The notes under the pieces: generated by a model | Databases searched by the model: none | What the model saw: only the letters and a program-made list of their open reading frames with translations | What the model was told of the DNA's origin: nothing | Assembly (NCBI RefSeq): GCF_036588685.1 | Contig: NC_086384.1 | Location: forward strand, 16,196,195-16,260,194 | Source of the DNA: Mytilus trossulus | Lineage: Eukaryota; Mollusca; Bivalvia; Mytilida; Mytilidae | DNA: 64,000 bases | Direction of reading: 5' to 3' | Translations under genes and position numbers: made by a program | Part shown: one piece after another, positions 22,075 through 31,350 of the stretch | Layout: every line of letters starts with the position of its first letter | Position numbering within the stretch: the first letter of the stretch is position 1

Positions 22075-25000
22075 ATGGACACGAGTCCTGTTCAGTTTGC
22101 TCACTCAGTTCCAAAACGGAGTAGGCTTAAGAGTAATTGGGAATTATGCGTTATTTGCCAAATATCTAGTTATGAAAATTTGTCAAATGCAACAGAAAAA
22201 GGGAAGACTACTCTTTTAGACGCAATAGATGTCAGACAGGGTATTGTTTATCGCCGCCTTTATACTGAATTTGAGTCAACGAAAGTGATTCCATTAGAAC
22301 AAATAAAATATCATAGGTCGTGTTATAAAGCATATACAAGTAAAAAAAACTTGGAAACATTTCAAATAGGGAAAGAAGTATGCTCAACATCGAGTGCAAA
22401 CCATTCTGTGTTTGAACCAACTTGTGTTAAAACACGCTCAACGGTATTACAATCAGACTGGTCTAAATGTTTGTTCTGTAAACAAAAGTCCTATAAGCGA
22501 GATAAGCAATTACGGCGAGTCGAGTCTGTTGAACGTGCTGATAATATATTAAATGCAGCAAAAGACAAGTTTGACTATCTAATGGTAAGTTTACTCTCTA
22601 TGGAGAACTTCAAGGACAAGGCACTGTATCATTCAACATGCATTGCTAACTATATGCTAAACTTGAAAAGGGAACCTTCTGATGATGTTCCAAATGAGTC
22701 GGAGCATGATATTGCTTTCAAGAACCTGACGGAAGGTCTACACGATGATCTGTTTTTTAATAAGAAAGCATTTTCGTTGTCGAATTTGTTAGACACATAT
22801 TGTTCCTTTCTTCCACAAGAAATTAGAAGTAGATATACAACTGATAAACTGCAACACAAACTGGAAAATCACTACGGTGATCGCATTGTTGTTCAGTCTC
22901 AAAGAGGACAGGGTAAATCAAATATGATTTTCAGTAGCTCTATCAGTGTTTCTGAGGCTATTCGCGCTGCCAGTAGTTTAAAAGCGGAATTAAAATTTTC
23001 TGAGATGAAAACCAGTTTTGTTAATGATTCCATACGTCAAGAAGATCAGACCCTACATGATGCGGCAAAAATTTTGAGAAGCAGTTTACAATCCTTCAAA
23101 ATTTCGGCTGAATTTTATCCATCTCCTTCTGAAGTTTCTATCCCTACGGCTTTACAATTCATACCTACCTCTTTGATAAACTTTCTTGCCAGATTAATAG
23201 ATGATAACTATTTTCATATGGAGAATGATTTCAATTCACTCTCAGGTGATACAGTACGAAAATGTATTGCTTTAGCCGAGTGTGTGATATCTCTGCATAA
23301 AAAACAGTTCACCCCTTTTAGTTTATCATTGGCTCTTCAGTTGCATCATGAATATGGTTCTAAAAATCTTATTGAAACTTTACATTCACATGGCTTTTGT
23401 GCGTCTTACACTGAGGTTAGACAATTTCTGACTAGTTCAGCAAACCATGAAATTATAAGTTCCCAAAATGAAACATACATCCCCAATGGCATATGTCCTA
23501 AAATTTCAGGTGGAGACTTCATTCAAGAAGGGTCTGACAACGTTGATATCAATGCAGAAACTATTGATGGTAAAAACACATTCCATTCTATGGCTCGTGC
23601 AGTTTTTCAGGTTGTGAATCATCCGACTTTTCAGACAGACTTAGCTAACGTGAAAATAAAACGCGGCCAAGAAAGATCCCTCGCTCTGGATGAAAACACT
23701 TCTAGTCTCATGTCATGTTTGCCTTTCTGTAAGCCTAAAGAAAGATTCGGCCCACCTAGATGTACCGAGCCATACGGCAGAATCGAATCATGTGCAACCA
23801 ATAAATCTGACGTGTCTGATATGGCTTGGGTATTGCTCCGATCACTTACACGCGACATTGCTGAACTACCTTCGTTTCAAAATGATAAAAAACAAATAAT
23901 ACCTTTTTGGACAGGCTTCCACAAAAGACTTTCCGACCGAAAAAACATTCATGTCGTCGTTGCATATCCTCCAATCATAGACGCAAAACCTGCTGACATG
24001 GCGACAGTGTATACAACAATGGTGAAATGCCTAGAAATGTCAAAGGCTGCAGGTCAGAATAACCCAGTACAGACCTTCGACCAACAGCTTTATGCCATAG
24101 CTCAACAAGTAAAGTGGTCTATGCCTCAGATTTTTCACCCACACGTTGTTAGATTAGGTGGGTTTCACATGGTTTCGTGTTACCTTTCAGCAATAGGCAA
24201 AATATGGGCATCAGCTGGGCTTCGGGATTTATTGGTCGATTCGGGTGCATATGCAGGATGTACTGTAGATCAGATTCTTCAAGGCAAGCAGTTTAATCGC
24301 GGTGTTAGAGCTTACACATTAGCATATGAAACTGTGATGGCACTATGGTTCAAGAAATTTTTTCAATGGTGTTCAAACCAACGAAAAATTGCTAACATAG
24401 ACGAAAAGTTCTGGCAAACAATGCTTTCTTGTCATGATGCATTCAGTGACCTTAATACAAAGGTATTAGATCTCTCTGAATTTTTAATTCTTTTCCGGGA
24501 ACAGTTATCCCCGTTGATTTCGGAGTTCAGAGAGTTTTCTTATAGAGCATCTCCAACTTTTAAATTTTGGGAAATGTTTTTACGAGCCGTTGAAGTTATG
24601 CTTATGAATGTCAAAGCAGAACGTGATGGAGATTGGACTTTACACCTCCAATCCGTGTCTTCTATGTTGCCATATTTCTTTATTGCAAACAAGACAAATT
24701 ATGCTAGGTGGACACCAGCTTATTTAATTGACATGCTGAATCTCCCAGAAGAAACTTATTCAGCTTTCATGTCCGGAAAGTTTGCAGTCAGACAAAAGCC
24801 TGGTGTTTTCAATGGCATATGGAGTGATATGGCAACAGAGAAGACTATAATCAAAGATTCGAAGGGAAACGGCGGTATAGTCGGATTAACTACGCAAAAA
24901 TCTGCTCTTCTTCGTTGGACTTTTACTAGGCACATTCTTGCAAGGTACGCTTCTGAAATGAGGAAAAGGTCTGGAATTGCTATTGACTCTGACGAAAATC

Positions 25001-26730
25001 ACGAAGAGAGTAGACCGACAGCGATGAAACGCGATGAACAGCAAGTGAAGGATCTTATTGAGCATGTTCAAAATAATATGACAGATCCATTCGACATTGA
25101 AGAATGTCCCAAATCGCTAATAAACATTGCAACAGGTTTGCATGCCAGTAGAGAAGTTGAAGATTCGCTGCTGAATTCTGTAGATCGAGGACAAAAATCG
25201 ATGAAATCTTTTGTAGATGGTTGTTTCAGAGACAACGACACTCGCGACTTTTTTTCCCCAATTTCTAAATCTGCACTCAAAACCTTTGACGACATGACAA
25301 AGCCATGCAATCTAAAATGTCGATCTGGCGATATTGTAAAAACTCATATTAATCCCGAGCTTGTCTTTCGAAGAGCTTTAGCCCTTGCAAATGTCCGAGA
25401 CGAAGTTACCGTTGAAAAAGTTTTGGCTTACCCCATCGGTAGAATACCAACATCCATTTTCCATGACGATGGGTTGATGAGGAAATCATGCAAAGCAGAT
25501 TTCATTCATCTATTGGAAAAAGAGGTGTGCACCTCTTTCACACTTCCACCGTCTGATAAGAATCGATCAATCCTTATCAGAGATGGCATGGGTATTGTTC
25601 AAAGTCTTTTTGTAAAAAGGTACAATAGTTTTGGAGATTTGGCCAAGGACTACTTTAGAACTTTAATATCAAGTTTTGAAAATTTCGGGTGTGTCGTAGA
25701 CGTGTTTGATCGGTATGACGTAGAACATTCTACAAAATCAGCAGAAAGAATGAGGCGGTCTATTTCAAATGGTGGTAAGATTTTTCAGGTCATTGAAGGC
25801 AGGTCAATTCCAGATTGGAAGAAATTTCTATGTGCATCGGAAAATAAACAAGCATTATTAAGATTTTTGGGTGACTATGCGCTCGCACACTTCAATGAAT
25901 TCGATTTGAATGAGCATGACGAACTATTCTTAGCTGGATGTTTTCAAAACCCAGAGACTGTTAAACAAATTTGTGCCGGAACTGTTACTGATTGTATTCA
26001 GTTGTTCAGTACACAGGAAGAGGCAGATACAAGAATCATTCTACAGTCTCTGTTTGCTAATGAACAGCTAATGAAAAGTAATTCCAGAGGTCGCATTGTA
26101 ATAAAATCATCGGACACTGATGTTTTACTTCTGTGTATAATGTATTTTCCCAAAATGACAAACATTGATGAATTGTGGTTCCAGACAGGATGCGTTTCTT
26201 CAACCAAAGACGCCCGACGGTTTATACCTGTACACGAAATATACAATGCCATTAAACCAGTGGTTTCCAGTACTTTACCAGCTGTTCACGCTCTAACGGG
26301 ATGCGACACGACGTCTTCTTTCTTTGGAATAGGCAAAAAGACAGTATACAAGACATTAAAACAACACCCATTAAGATATCAAAGTTTGATCAATCTAGCT
26401 AGTTCTGATATCGAAACATCTGTGACAGTGGGAAGACAATTTATCGCTGATCTATATGACCCCAAAGGCAAGGCTCAATCTGTACATGGTGATCTAAATA
26501 AACTGCGAGTAAAGTCAGCGCTATCTAAGGATGCTTCCTTAGTGAGACTTCCTCCTTCAGAAGCATCTTTCAGACAACACATATTTAGAGTATCCCTACA
26601 AGTGTACGTCTGGATGAATGCCCATATCGCAAAACCACCACCTAGATCACCTCTTGAATATGGATGGACAATGGGGAATAGCTCAATAGTTCCACTATAT
26701 TTTGAGGGGCCAATGTCTTCTGACTTTTAA
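22075..26730 (+). CDS. Large putative transposase with zinc motifs, DDE-like core and XPG/PIN-like nuclease region
   Basis: This is an intronless ORF of 1551 codons, the only gene of the transposon. Two similar zinc-type motifs lie at the N-terminus: C25-x2-C28 with H80-x2-C83, and C132-x2-C135 with H186-x2-C189. The middle has F-D-Q-Q-L-Y (D669), V-V-R-L-G-G-F-H-M (692-699), L-L-V-D-S-G (D722) and S-D-M-A-T-E-K (D918, E922), blocks I recall as conserved in a large family of unannotated invertebrate proteins. D669, D722 and E922 are candidates for a DDE triad, unproven. Near the C-terminus E-E-A-D-T-R (1315-1320), S-S-D-T-D-V-L (D1347, D1349) and T-G-C-D-T-T-S-S-F-F-G-I-G-K-K (D1411, G1418-K1422) follow the order of a FEN1/XPG nuclease with its helix-hairpin-helix. 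TAA at 26728 is followed in frame by a Cys-rich tail. Confidence 0.8.
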   Translation: MDTSPVQFAHSVPKRSRLKSNWELCVICQISSYENLSNATEKGKTTLLDAIDVRQGIVYRRLYTEFESTKVIPLEQIKYHRSCYKAYTSKKNLETFQIGKEVCSTSSANHSVFEPTCVKTRSTVLQSDWSKCLFCKQKSYKRDKQLRRVESVERADNILNAAKDKFDYLMVSLLSMENFKDKALYHSTCIANYMLNLKREPSDDVPNESEHDIAFKNLTEGLHDDLFFNKKAFSLSNLLDTYCSFLPQEIRSRYTTDKLQHKLENHYGDRIVVQSQRGQGKSNMIFSSSISVSEAIRAASSLKAELKFSEMKTSFVNDSIRQEDQTLHDAAKILRSSLQSFKISAEFYPSPSEVSIPTALQFIPTSLINFLARLIDDNYFHMENDFNSLSGDTVRKCIALAECVISLHKKQFTPFSLSLALQLHHEYGSKNLIETLHSHGFCASYTEVRQFLTSSANHEIISSQNETYIPNGICPKISGGDFIQEGSDNVDINAETIDGKNTFHSMARAVFQVVNHPTFQTDLANVKIKRGQERSLALDENTSSLMSCLPFCKPKERFGPPRCTEPYGRIESCATNKSDVSDMAWVLLRSLTRDIAELPSFQNDKKQIIPFWTGFHKRLSDRKNIHVVVAYPPIIDAKPADMATVYTTMVKCLEMSKAAGQNNPVQTFDQQLYAIAQQVKWSMPQIFHPHVVRLGGFHMVSCYLSAIGKIWASAGLRDLLVDSGAYAGCTVDQILQGKQFNRGVRAYTLAYETVMALWFKKFFQWCSNQRKIANIDEKFWQTMLSCHDAFSDLNTKVLDLSEFLILFREQLSPLISEFREFSYRASPTFKFWEMFLRAVEVMLMNVKAERDGDWTLHLQSVSSMLPYFFIANKTNYARWTPAYLIDMLNLPEETYSAFMSGKFAVRQKPGVFNGIWSDMATEKTIIKDSKGNGGIVGLTTQKSALLRWTFTRHILARYASEMRKRSGIAIDSDENHEESRPTAMKRDEQQVKDLIEHVQNNMTDPFDIEECPKSLINIATGLHASREVEDSLLNSVDRGQKSMKSFVDGCFRDNDTRDFFSPISKSALKTFDDMTKPCNLKCRSGDIVKTHINPELVFRRALALANVRDEVTVEKVLAYPIGRIPTSIFHDDGLMRKSCKADFIHLLEKEVCTSFTLPPSDKNRSILIRDGMGIVQSLFVKRYNSFGDLAKDYFRTLISSFENFGCVVDVFDRYDVEHSTKSAERMRRSISNGGKIFQVIEGRSIPDWKKFLCASENKQALLRFLGDYALAHFNEFDLNEHDELFLAGCFQNPETVKQICAGTVTDCIQLFSTQEEADTRIILQSLFANEQLMKSNSRGRIVIKSSDTDVLLLCIMYFPKMTNIDELWFQTGCVSSTKDARRFIPVHEIYNAIKPVVSSTLPAVHALTGCDTTSSFFGIGKKTVYKTLKQHPLRYQSLINLASSDIETSVTVGRQFIADLYDPKGKAQSVHGDLNKLRVKSALSKDASLVRLPPSEASFRQHIFRVSLQVYVWMNAHIAKPPPRSPLEYGWTMGNSSIVPLYFEGPMSSDF

Positions 26731-26904
26731 CAGGACCTTGTTTGCACATGCAAAGGCAAATCTATGTGTGGTAAATCATGTGTATGTTATGAACAACACT
26801 TGTCATGCACAAGCATTTGTGGTTGTCAGGGCAGTGATGATTGTAGAAACCAGCTTACTCATCAGAGTGTTTTAGAAGATTGCAACGACGCGGATGATGT
26901 TTAG
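26731..26904 (+). pseudogene. In-frame Cys-rich (CXC-like) tail cut off from the transposase by a TAA
   Basis: Immediately after the TAA at 26728-26730 the same frame stays open for 57 codons to TAG at 26902-26904. The first 35 codons contain nine Cys arranged C-x-C, C-x3-C-x-C, C-x3-C-x-C and a final C, with K-G-K and Y-E-Q-H between. This resembles the tesmin/TSO1 CXC motif seen at the C-termini of related invertebrate proteins (recollection, not a search). It suggests the stop is a recent nonsense mutation, or else a readthrough site. Confidence 0.65.
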
Positions 26905-27880
26905 TATGAACCCCGATGCCCAATATTTCATGTGTGAGATGCTAGAAGCCTTTTCGCTGTTGAAAAATTTTTAGAAAATAAAATAAACAAAAAAATAAAC
27001 AAAATAAATTAAAAAAAAAAAATATTAAAAAAAACCTGCCAGTGGACTCCGACCTTGACGTGGTTGGTAGGCTTGTAAACCAACAGGAGACTTTATCGAA
27101 TATTTTATAAGTATAACATGTACTTTTTTGTGTTAGTTTTTCGTAACCACTTCAAATCATCGGACGTGCATAATAATGTCAAGTGTAATTGAAATATACA
27201 AAAATATCTTCATTTGTATAAAAATTTCTGTAAATCGTGTTTGTGTGATATATATAGTGCTTTAAAACGGTAAAAGTCAAAAGTCTACTCTTGATTTTTT
27301 GTTGTTTGCGTTGGTTTATAAAAAAAGGGGGATGCACAGCGTCATGTATTTTCAAAATGATATTACTCTTGCACTGGTCGACCTATTGTTATCAATAAAA
27401 CTTCATATACTATCGTGTTTATGCTGACATTTATGCATCAAGACTATTTTGATAATTTCAACATTATTTTTTATTTAAAAAGGGAATAATGAATTTGATC
27501 ATTTTTTCATTGAATCATGGACCGGGTCTAAACTTGCCAGTTCTAACTTCTCCTTTATTCTTTATATTATCTTAACAAAACTTTCCCAAAAATATCTTTA
27601 TATATTGTAATACATTATTAAAAAGCTGAATATTGAATATAAATATTTTTTATCGATAATTTTTGTAAATAAAGATAATCTTTATCATTTTCTTCCATGT
27701 TGGCTGCGGGGGTGAACATCACTAATCTATGGCAATCTGGCATAAATATTAGAAGCTGCATTTGTACAGCACCCCTAGAGCTTGCTTCCATTGAAATTTT
27801 TTCTCAGTTACCATGAGCGAATACCGAGAAATTGTCCAAAATGTCCAAAAATGTCGATTTTTTAAAATCCCCCCTTTTTA
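26905..27880 (+). other. 3' non-coding part of the 6.8 kb transposon
   Basis: No ORF of interest is present. The A-rich stretch at about 26975-27035 contains several AATAAA-type hexamers on the coding strand and is the likely poly(A) region of the transposase transcript. Confidence 0.5.
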
Positions 27881-28038
27881 CCTTTAATCGCAATTATCAA
27901 AAATCTGCACCATTTTGGCATTCTACGACATGCCTTAATAGAAGGGTATTATATTTATCTTCAAAATAAGACCAAAATTAGCCGTGAGGTATTTCGGTGC
28001 ATTAAATTTTTTAATTTACCTTAATTGTCACCGTACTA
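27881..28038 (-). repeat. Right terminal inverted repeat of the 6.8 kb transposon
   Basis: Read inward from 28038 it shows TAGTACGGTGACAATTAAGG, the 27-bp core at 28006-27980, then ATGTCGTAGA, GGTGCAG and AATTGCGAT, in the same order and similar spacing as the left end. Confidence 0.85.
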
Positions 28039-28406
28039 TTTCCAATTATAAAGAATTTTGTAGTATCCTGTATCCCTTGAATTTTATGATGGTATGAAAC
28101 TCCTGATATATAAGATGATATGGTTCCCCCCGAAAGACCCTGTACTGACAAAAAAGCTATAAAATTTAACAAATCATTGACTGGCACCGGCCAATCCTGT
28201 TTCAATTTATAAGATGATCTAAAAGTACAAAGTTTTGACAGAGCCAAATTGTATGATTTTTGTGTATTTTTGGACACACCTTGATTGACAATATAGTCAG
28301 CCACCTGACTTAAATGTTCCAGATCTGTGTTGGAATTTTGGTTGGCCACTGGTCTGCTTCTGGGGCTAGGCTTCTGAACTTCCCCCACTGAGAACGAGAA
28401 AGACAA
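28039..28406 (-). pseudogene. Tyrosine recombinase, N-terminal half (Ngaro-like)
   Basis: From 28406 the minus strand encodes a Ser/Pro-rich leader and then a core-binding (SAM-like) domain: H-L-S-Q-V-A-D-Y-I-V, S-K-N-T-Q-K-S-Y, then L-L-N-F-I-A-F-L-S and S-S-Y-I-S-G-V-S-Y-H-H. These are typical N-terminal features of DIRS/Ngaro recombinases. It overlaps the 3' end of the RT/RNase H frame by 41 nt (28406-28366). The gene is cut at 28038/28039 by the DNA transposon; the last codons of the open frame (to 28011) are read from the transposon's end. The catalytic half is at 21255-20616. Confidence 0.82.
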
Positions 28407-29905
28407 TCAGCAATTTGGTTTTGTTTTGAAGGGATATTAAAACCATCTGTCTTACTAAAGTCATAACTATACTTGATTTGCTAGTTTTCATATTAATGAT
28501 TTGAACAACAGCCTGGTTATCAACATGAAAAATAACTTTTTTGTTAACAAAATTGGATTCCCAGGACATAAGAGCAGCTACAACTGGAAACAACTCTAAC
28601 AATGTCATATCTCTATTGATTCCAGCCTCAACCCAATGTTTTGGCCACATGCCTTGGGCCCACTGACCTGCAAAATAGATCCCGTAACCGCCTTTGGACC
28701 CCCCTGCACAATCAGTGAACAACTCTAATTTTTCATTTGAAACCCATACATTGTCTGTTATAACAGTGACACCATTGTATTGTTTTAAAAAATCTAACCA
28801 AATTTCTAAATCTGCTTTCATCTGCTTGTTTACTCGAATTTTGTAATACGATTTTCTGACCCCGATTGTTGAATTTATGAGTCTGCGACAGAAGGTGCGG
28901 CCTGGAGCAACTACCTTACAAGCAAAATTTAGAAGCCCAAGAAGTGATTGCATATCTTTAAGAGTTATTTTAGAACTGTTCAAGGTATTTCTGATTTTTT
29001 GGGAGAGTTTGACAAGTTTTTCATTTGGAAGTCGCATTATTAAATTCTTTGTATCAAATTCTATACCCAAAAACATAAGTAATGTAGTCGGCAAAGTGGT
29101 CTTGTCACTGGCCAGAGGAATACCTATTTTGTTGCATACCCCTTGGAATAACTTTAAAGTATTACCAACTTTTGATGTTTGGCTCGACTCGACAAAAAGA
29201 AAATCATCTAAATAATGGAGGATATCATCATTTCCGCTTTTAAGCTGTATTATCCAATGCAAAGCTCTTGCAAATTTCTCCCACAGCGCACAACTTATTG
29301 AGGCCCCCATAGGGAGCATTTTATTAAGATAATATTCACCCTGAAATTTTATCCCCAACAAGTCAAACTCGTGCGGGGCAATTGGCAACAAACGAAAAGC
29401 CGCTTTTACGTCGCACTGACTTTATCGGGCAAATGTTTTGTGTCTATTAATCAAACATGCTGCTTCGTCCACTGAACTGTACTGCACTGAACAATGATCT
29501 TTATCAATAAAATCGTTTATTGAATTATTCTCAGGATAGGATAAATGTTGAATAAGTCTGAAATCCCCATCCTTTTTTTGCACTAGCCCCATTGGTGATA
29601 CCTGAAGTGTGGGAAAAGGTGGGTATCTGAAAGGACCAGCAATGCGACCAAGTTTTACTTCCTTCATTATTTTTTCTTTAAAAATTTTTGGGTAGCTGTA
29701 ATGCACTTTTTAAATTGGAACTCAAAATATAAGCCAAAATATTTTAATGAGAAACCGTATTTGAAACCAGATATAATTTCATGTGCTACATTGTGAAGTG
29801 GGTAGAATTCTAAATAATTTTCCAGGACTGATACTTTTATAGGAGTACTACCTAACGAATAAAAATTAATACTTTTTGTTACTTCTTCCTTGGGCCCGGT
29901 TATTA
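28366..29905 (-). pseudogene. Reverse transcriptase and RNase H of the Ngaro-like element, with frameshift and stop
   Basis: The N-terminal RT piece is in the frame ending at 29667 (S-T-P-I-K-V-S-V-L-E-N-Y and S-G-F-K-Y-G-F-S). A one-base frameshift near 29700-29715 moves to the frame 29706-29422 (L-G-R-I-A-G-P-F, then S-P-M-G-L-V-Q-K-K-D-G-D-F-R-L-I). A TAA near 29400 interrupts it, and the same frame continues 29391-28366. The palm motif Y-L-D-D-F is near 29214. RNase H follows with L-F-T-D-C-A-G-G, L-L-E-L-F-P and F-H-V-D-N-Q-A, giving the D-E-D residues. Domain order and the overlap with the recombinase agree with Ngaro/DIRS elements. The product as it stands cannot be full length. Confidence 0.82.
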
Positions 29906-30885
29906 CATTGGGCCTTTCTGTGTTTGCCACTGCATATTTCACATATGTGTTTAAACCTACAACGAGGGAAGTAGGGACAGTCAGTACCATTATTATAGTA
30001 TTTACATGACATATTTACACTTCCTCTAGTTACCTGTGATTGTTTATGTGTTCTACTGCTTGAAAGCGTAGCTTCATTTGAGTTATAATTACCACGATTT
30101 TGTGTATTTTTTCTATAACCCTGTGATTGCACTGACACATTGTTATGTACTGTGGGAGATGTGATGTGTAATAGCCAATATTCGCCGTGTATATTTTCCC
30201 AAGATAAATTTGGATTCTTTTCTATTTTTAGCCTAAATTGCTCGTCATAGGTGGCCCAGTTTTCTTACCTTGTTGCCGCTAATCTTATATCGCGCATATA
30301 TTTTAACAATTCCTGTGCCCGTGTGCTGTATTTCTCAATGTAAACACTCATAAAAATCATGAATGCAGAAGTCCATTCATTTATTGACAAATAAACCCCC
30401 GACGATCTTTTTTCAATGCAAATTTTCCCCCTTTTTAATTTCAAATCGCCCTCGTCAACCTCTTCCATTTCTTTTTGCGTTCTCAAAAGAGAATGAAGCT
30501 CTATAAACTTTCCCTCCCAAATCTTTTCTTTAATTCTAAAAGACACGTGATCCCCCACTGTGTCATGAACGCTAGATTCTTTTGGCGGGGTGAAATCAAT
30601 GGAATTATTTGCAATTTCGTGCCTTAAAGAGGGAAATGCCCGTGCATCTTCCTCCGACTCATTACCTGATGAAATATCAGTAGTTTCCTCAGGTTCCTCA
30701 GGTACTTCTGCCACCACACGTCCGACCTCTTTTGTTTTCTTGGCAGGTCTTCTCCGGCCAGCTCCGTCTTTCTTTTGGCCAATTTCTTCACTCTGCACTT
30801 TCTTTCCTCCTGTCCTGCTGCTCGTTCTTCTTTTCTTCCCCATGGCCCTTGATGGCGATCCTACGGCATTTCTCTTGTTAGGCAT
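29866..30885 (-). pseudogene. Gag-like ORF1 of the Ngaro-like element with one internal stop
   Basis: The ATG at 30885 opens 206 codons: a Lys/Arg-rich N-terminus (about residues 1-55), an acidic Glu-rich stretch and a gag-like region, ending at TAA (30267-30265). The same frame continues after the stop (E-N-W-A-T-Y and onward) to 29866. This second part holds a CCCH zinc finger, C-x8-C-x5-C-x3-H (residues C-K-Y-Y through K-H), followed by C-E-I-C with a later H and C. So ORF1 was one nucleic-acid-binding protein. The stop lies inside a sequence that also looks like a 5' splice site (ACAAG/GTAAGA), but I found no acceptor that keeps the frame. Confidence 0.72.
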
Positions 30886-30889
30886 CTTC

Positions 30890-31145
30890 TTTTTGGATTT
30901 TTGGAGAGTTTAACTAATTTTCGTAACACCTGCTTTCGTCGACAGCAAGTTAACAAGTGCCTGCTACGGGATTTCCAAAATTCTATTCAAGCTGATCCGG
31001 GAATTCCAAAATTATGATTCATGCTGCGAGCGCCGTAGTGGCCAAGCCAAATATGGCATTGAGCTACAGGCTGCAACACCCACGCACCCTCACGAATATT
31101 TGATTATATTAAACCAGATTATTGAAAATATAAATTTTTTATAAT
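30890..31145 (-). other. 5' leader of the Ngaro-like element
   Basis: This is non-coding sequence upstream of ORF1 on the minus strand, relatively GC-rich near 31020-31090, with a short repeated motif GGGATTTCCAAAATTC / GGGAATTCCAAAATTA at about 30967 and 31003. The outer limit is inferred from the point where similarity to duplication copy 1 resumes (ATGATGTTGTA, near 31172). Confidence 0.45.
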
Positions 31146-31350
31146 CTCAATTATAATGAAATTAAAAAAAAAGAAATGATGTTGTAGAAAAATAATAATA
31201 AAGTTCGCTTGTAGTTTTTGACCACTGTATTACATTGAGTTATTTATTAAATTATTTCAAAACTTAGCTAAAATTTAAATATTATTCTTTTTATTTTATT
31301 TTTCATCAGGTAACAAAGAGTACCATAGACCCAAACAGACACACCTGATA

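Larger units (their letters stand above)
21256..28038 (+). mobile_element. Complete 6.8 kb DNA transposon, Academ-like candidate, inside the Ngaro recombinase gene
   Basis: The plus strand begins TAGTGGAGTGACAAATCAGG (21256) and the other end, read inward, begins TAGTACGGTGACAATTAAGG (28038). A perfect 27-bp inverted core lies at 21297-21323 and 27980-28006 (TTTAATGCACCGAAATACC and onward). Imperfect inverted similarity continues to about 21420 and 27881, giving ends of about 160 bp. TTT flanks both sides (21253-21255, 28039-28041) and only one copy is needed to keep the interrupted gene in frame, so the target duplication is 3 bp. The single gene (22075-26730) encodes a 1551-residue protein. 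A 3-bp duplication together with an XPG-like nuclease region are features I recall for the Academ superfamily; that placement is inference. Confidence 0.88.
19195..31145 (-). mobile_element. Ngaro-like tyrosine-recombinase retrotransposon, defective, with a nested DNA transposon
   Basis: Minus-strand order is gag-like ORF1 with zinc finger (30885-29866), RT/RNase H (about 29905-28366), tyrosine recombinase (28406-28039 plus 21255-20616) and SGNH hydrolase (20609-19974). This order, with no integrase, protease or methyltransferase, fits the Ngaro group of DIRS-like elements, known for a recombinase and an SGNH-type domain. Outer limits are inferred from the empty site in duplication copy 1 and are accurate to perhaps 20 bp. 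Subtracting the nested 6,786 bp leaves about 5.2 kb, a normal Ngaro size. Lesions seen: TAA in ORF1 (30267-30265), a frameshift near 29705, TAA in RT (about 29400), the nested insertion in the recombinase, and two TAA codons between recombinase and hydrolase. I could not identify the split direct repeats expected at the ends. Confidence 0.75.

Noticed and set aside
21256-28038. Assignment of the 6.8 kb transposon to CACTA/EnSpm because of the 3-bp duplication
   Set aside because: CACTA elements begin CACTA and end TAGTG; here the ends are TAGT inward from both sides, and the protein lacks features I associate with that group.
30137-30270. Intron in Ngaro ORF1 starting at the GTAAGA that contains the stop
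   Set aside because: The two candidate acceptors tried (CCCACAG and ATCACAG) both change the frame or bring a stop, while the unspliced frame continues in phase.
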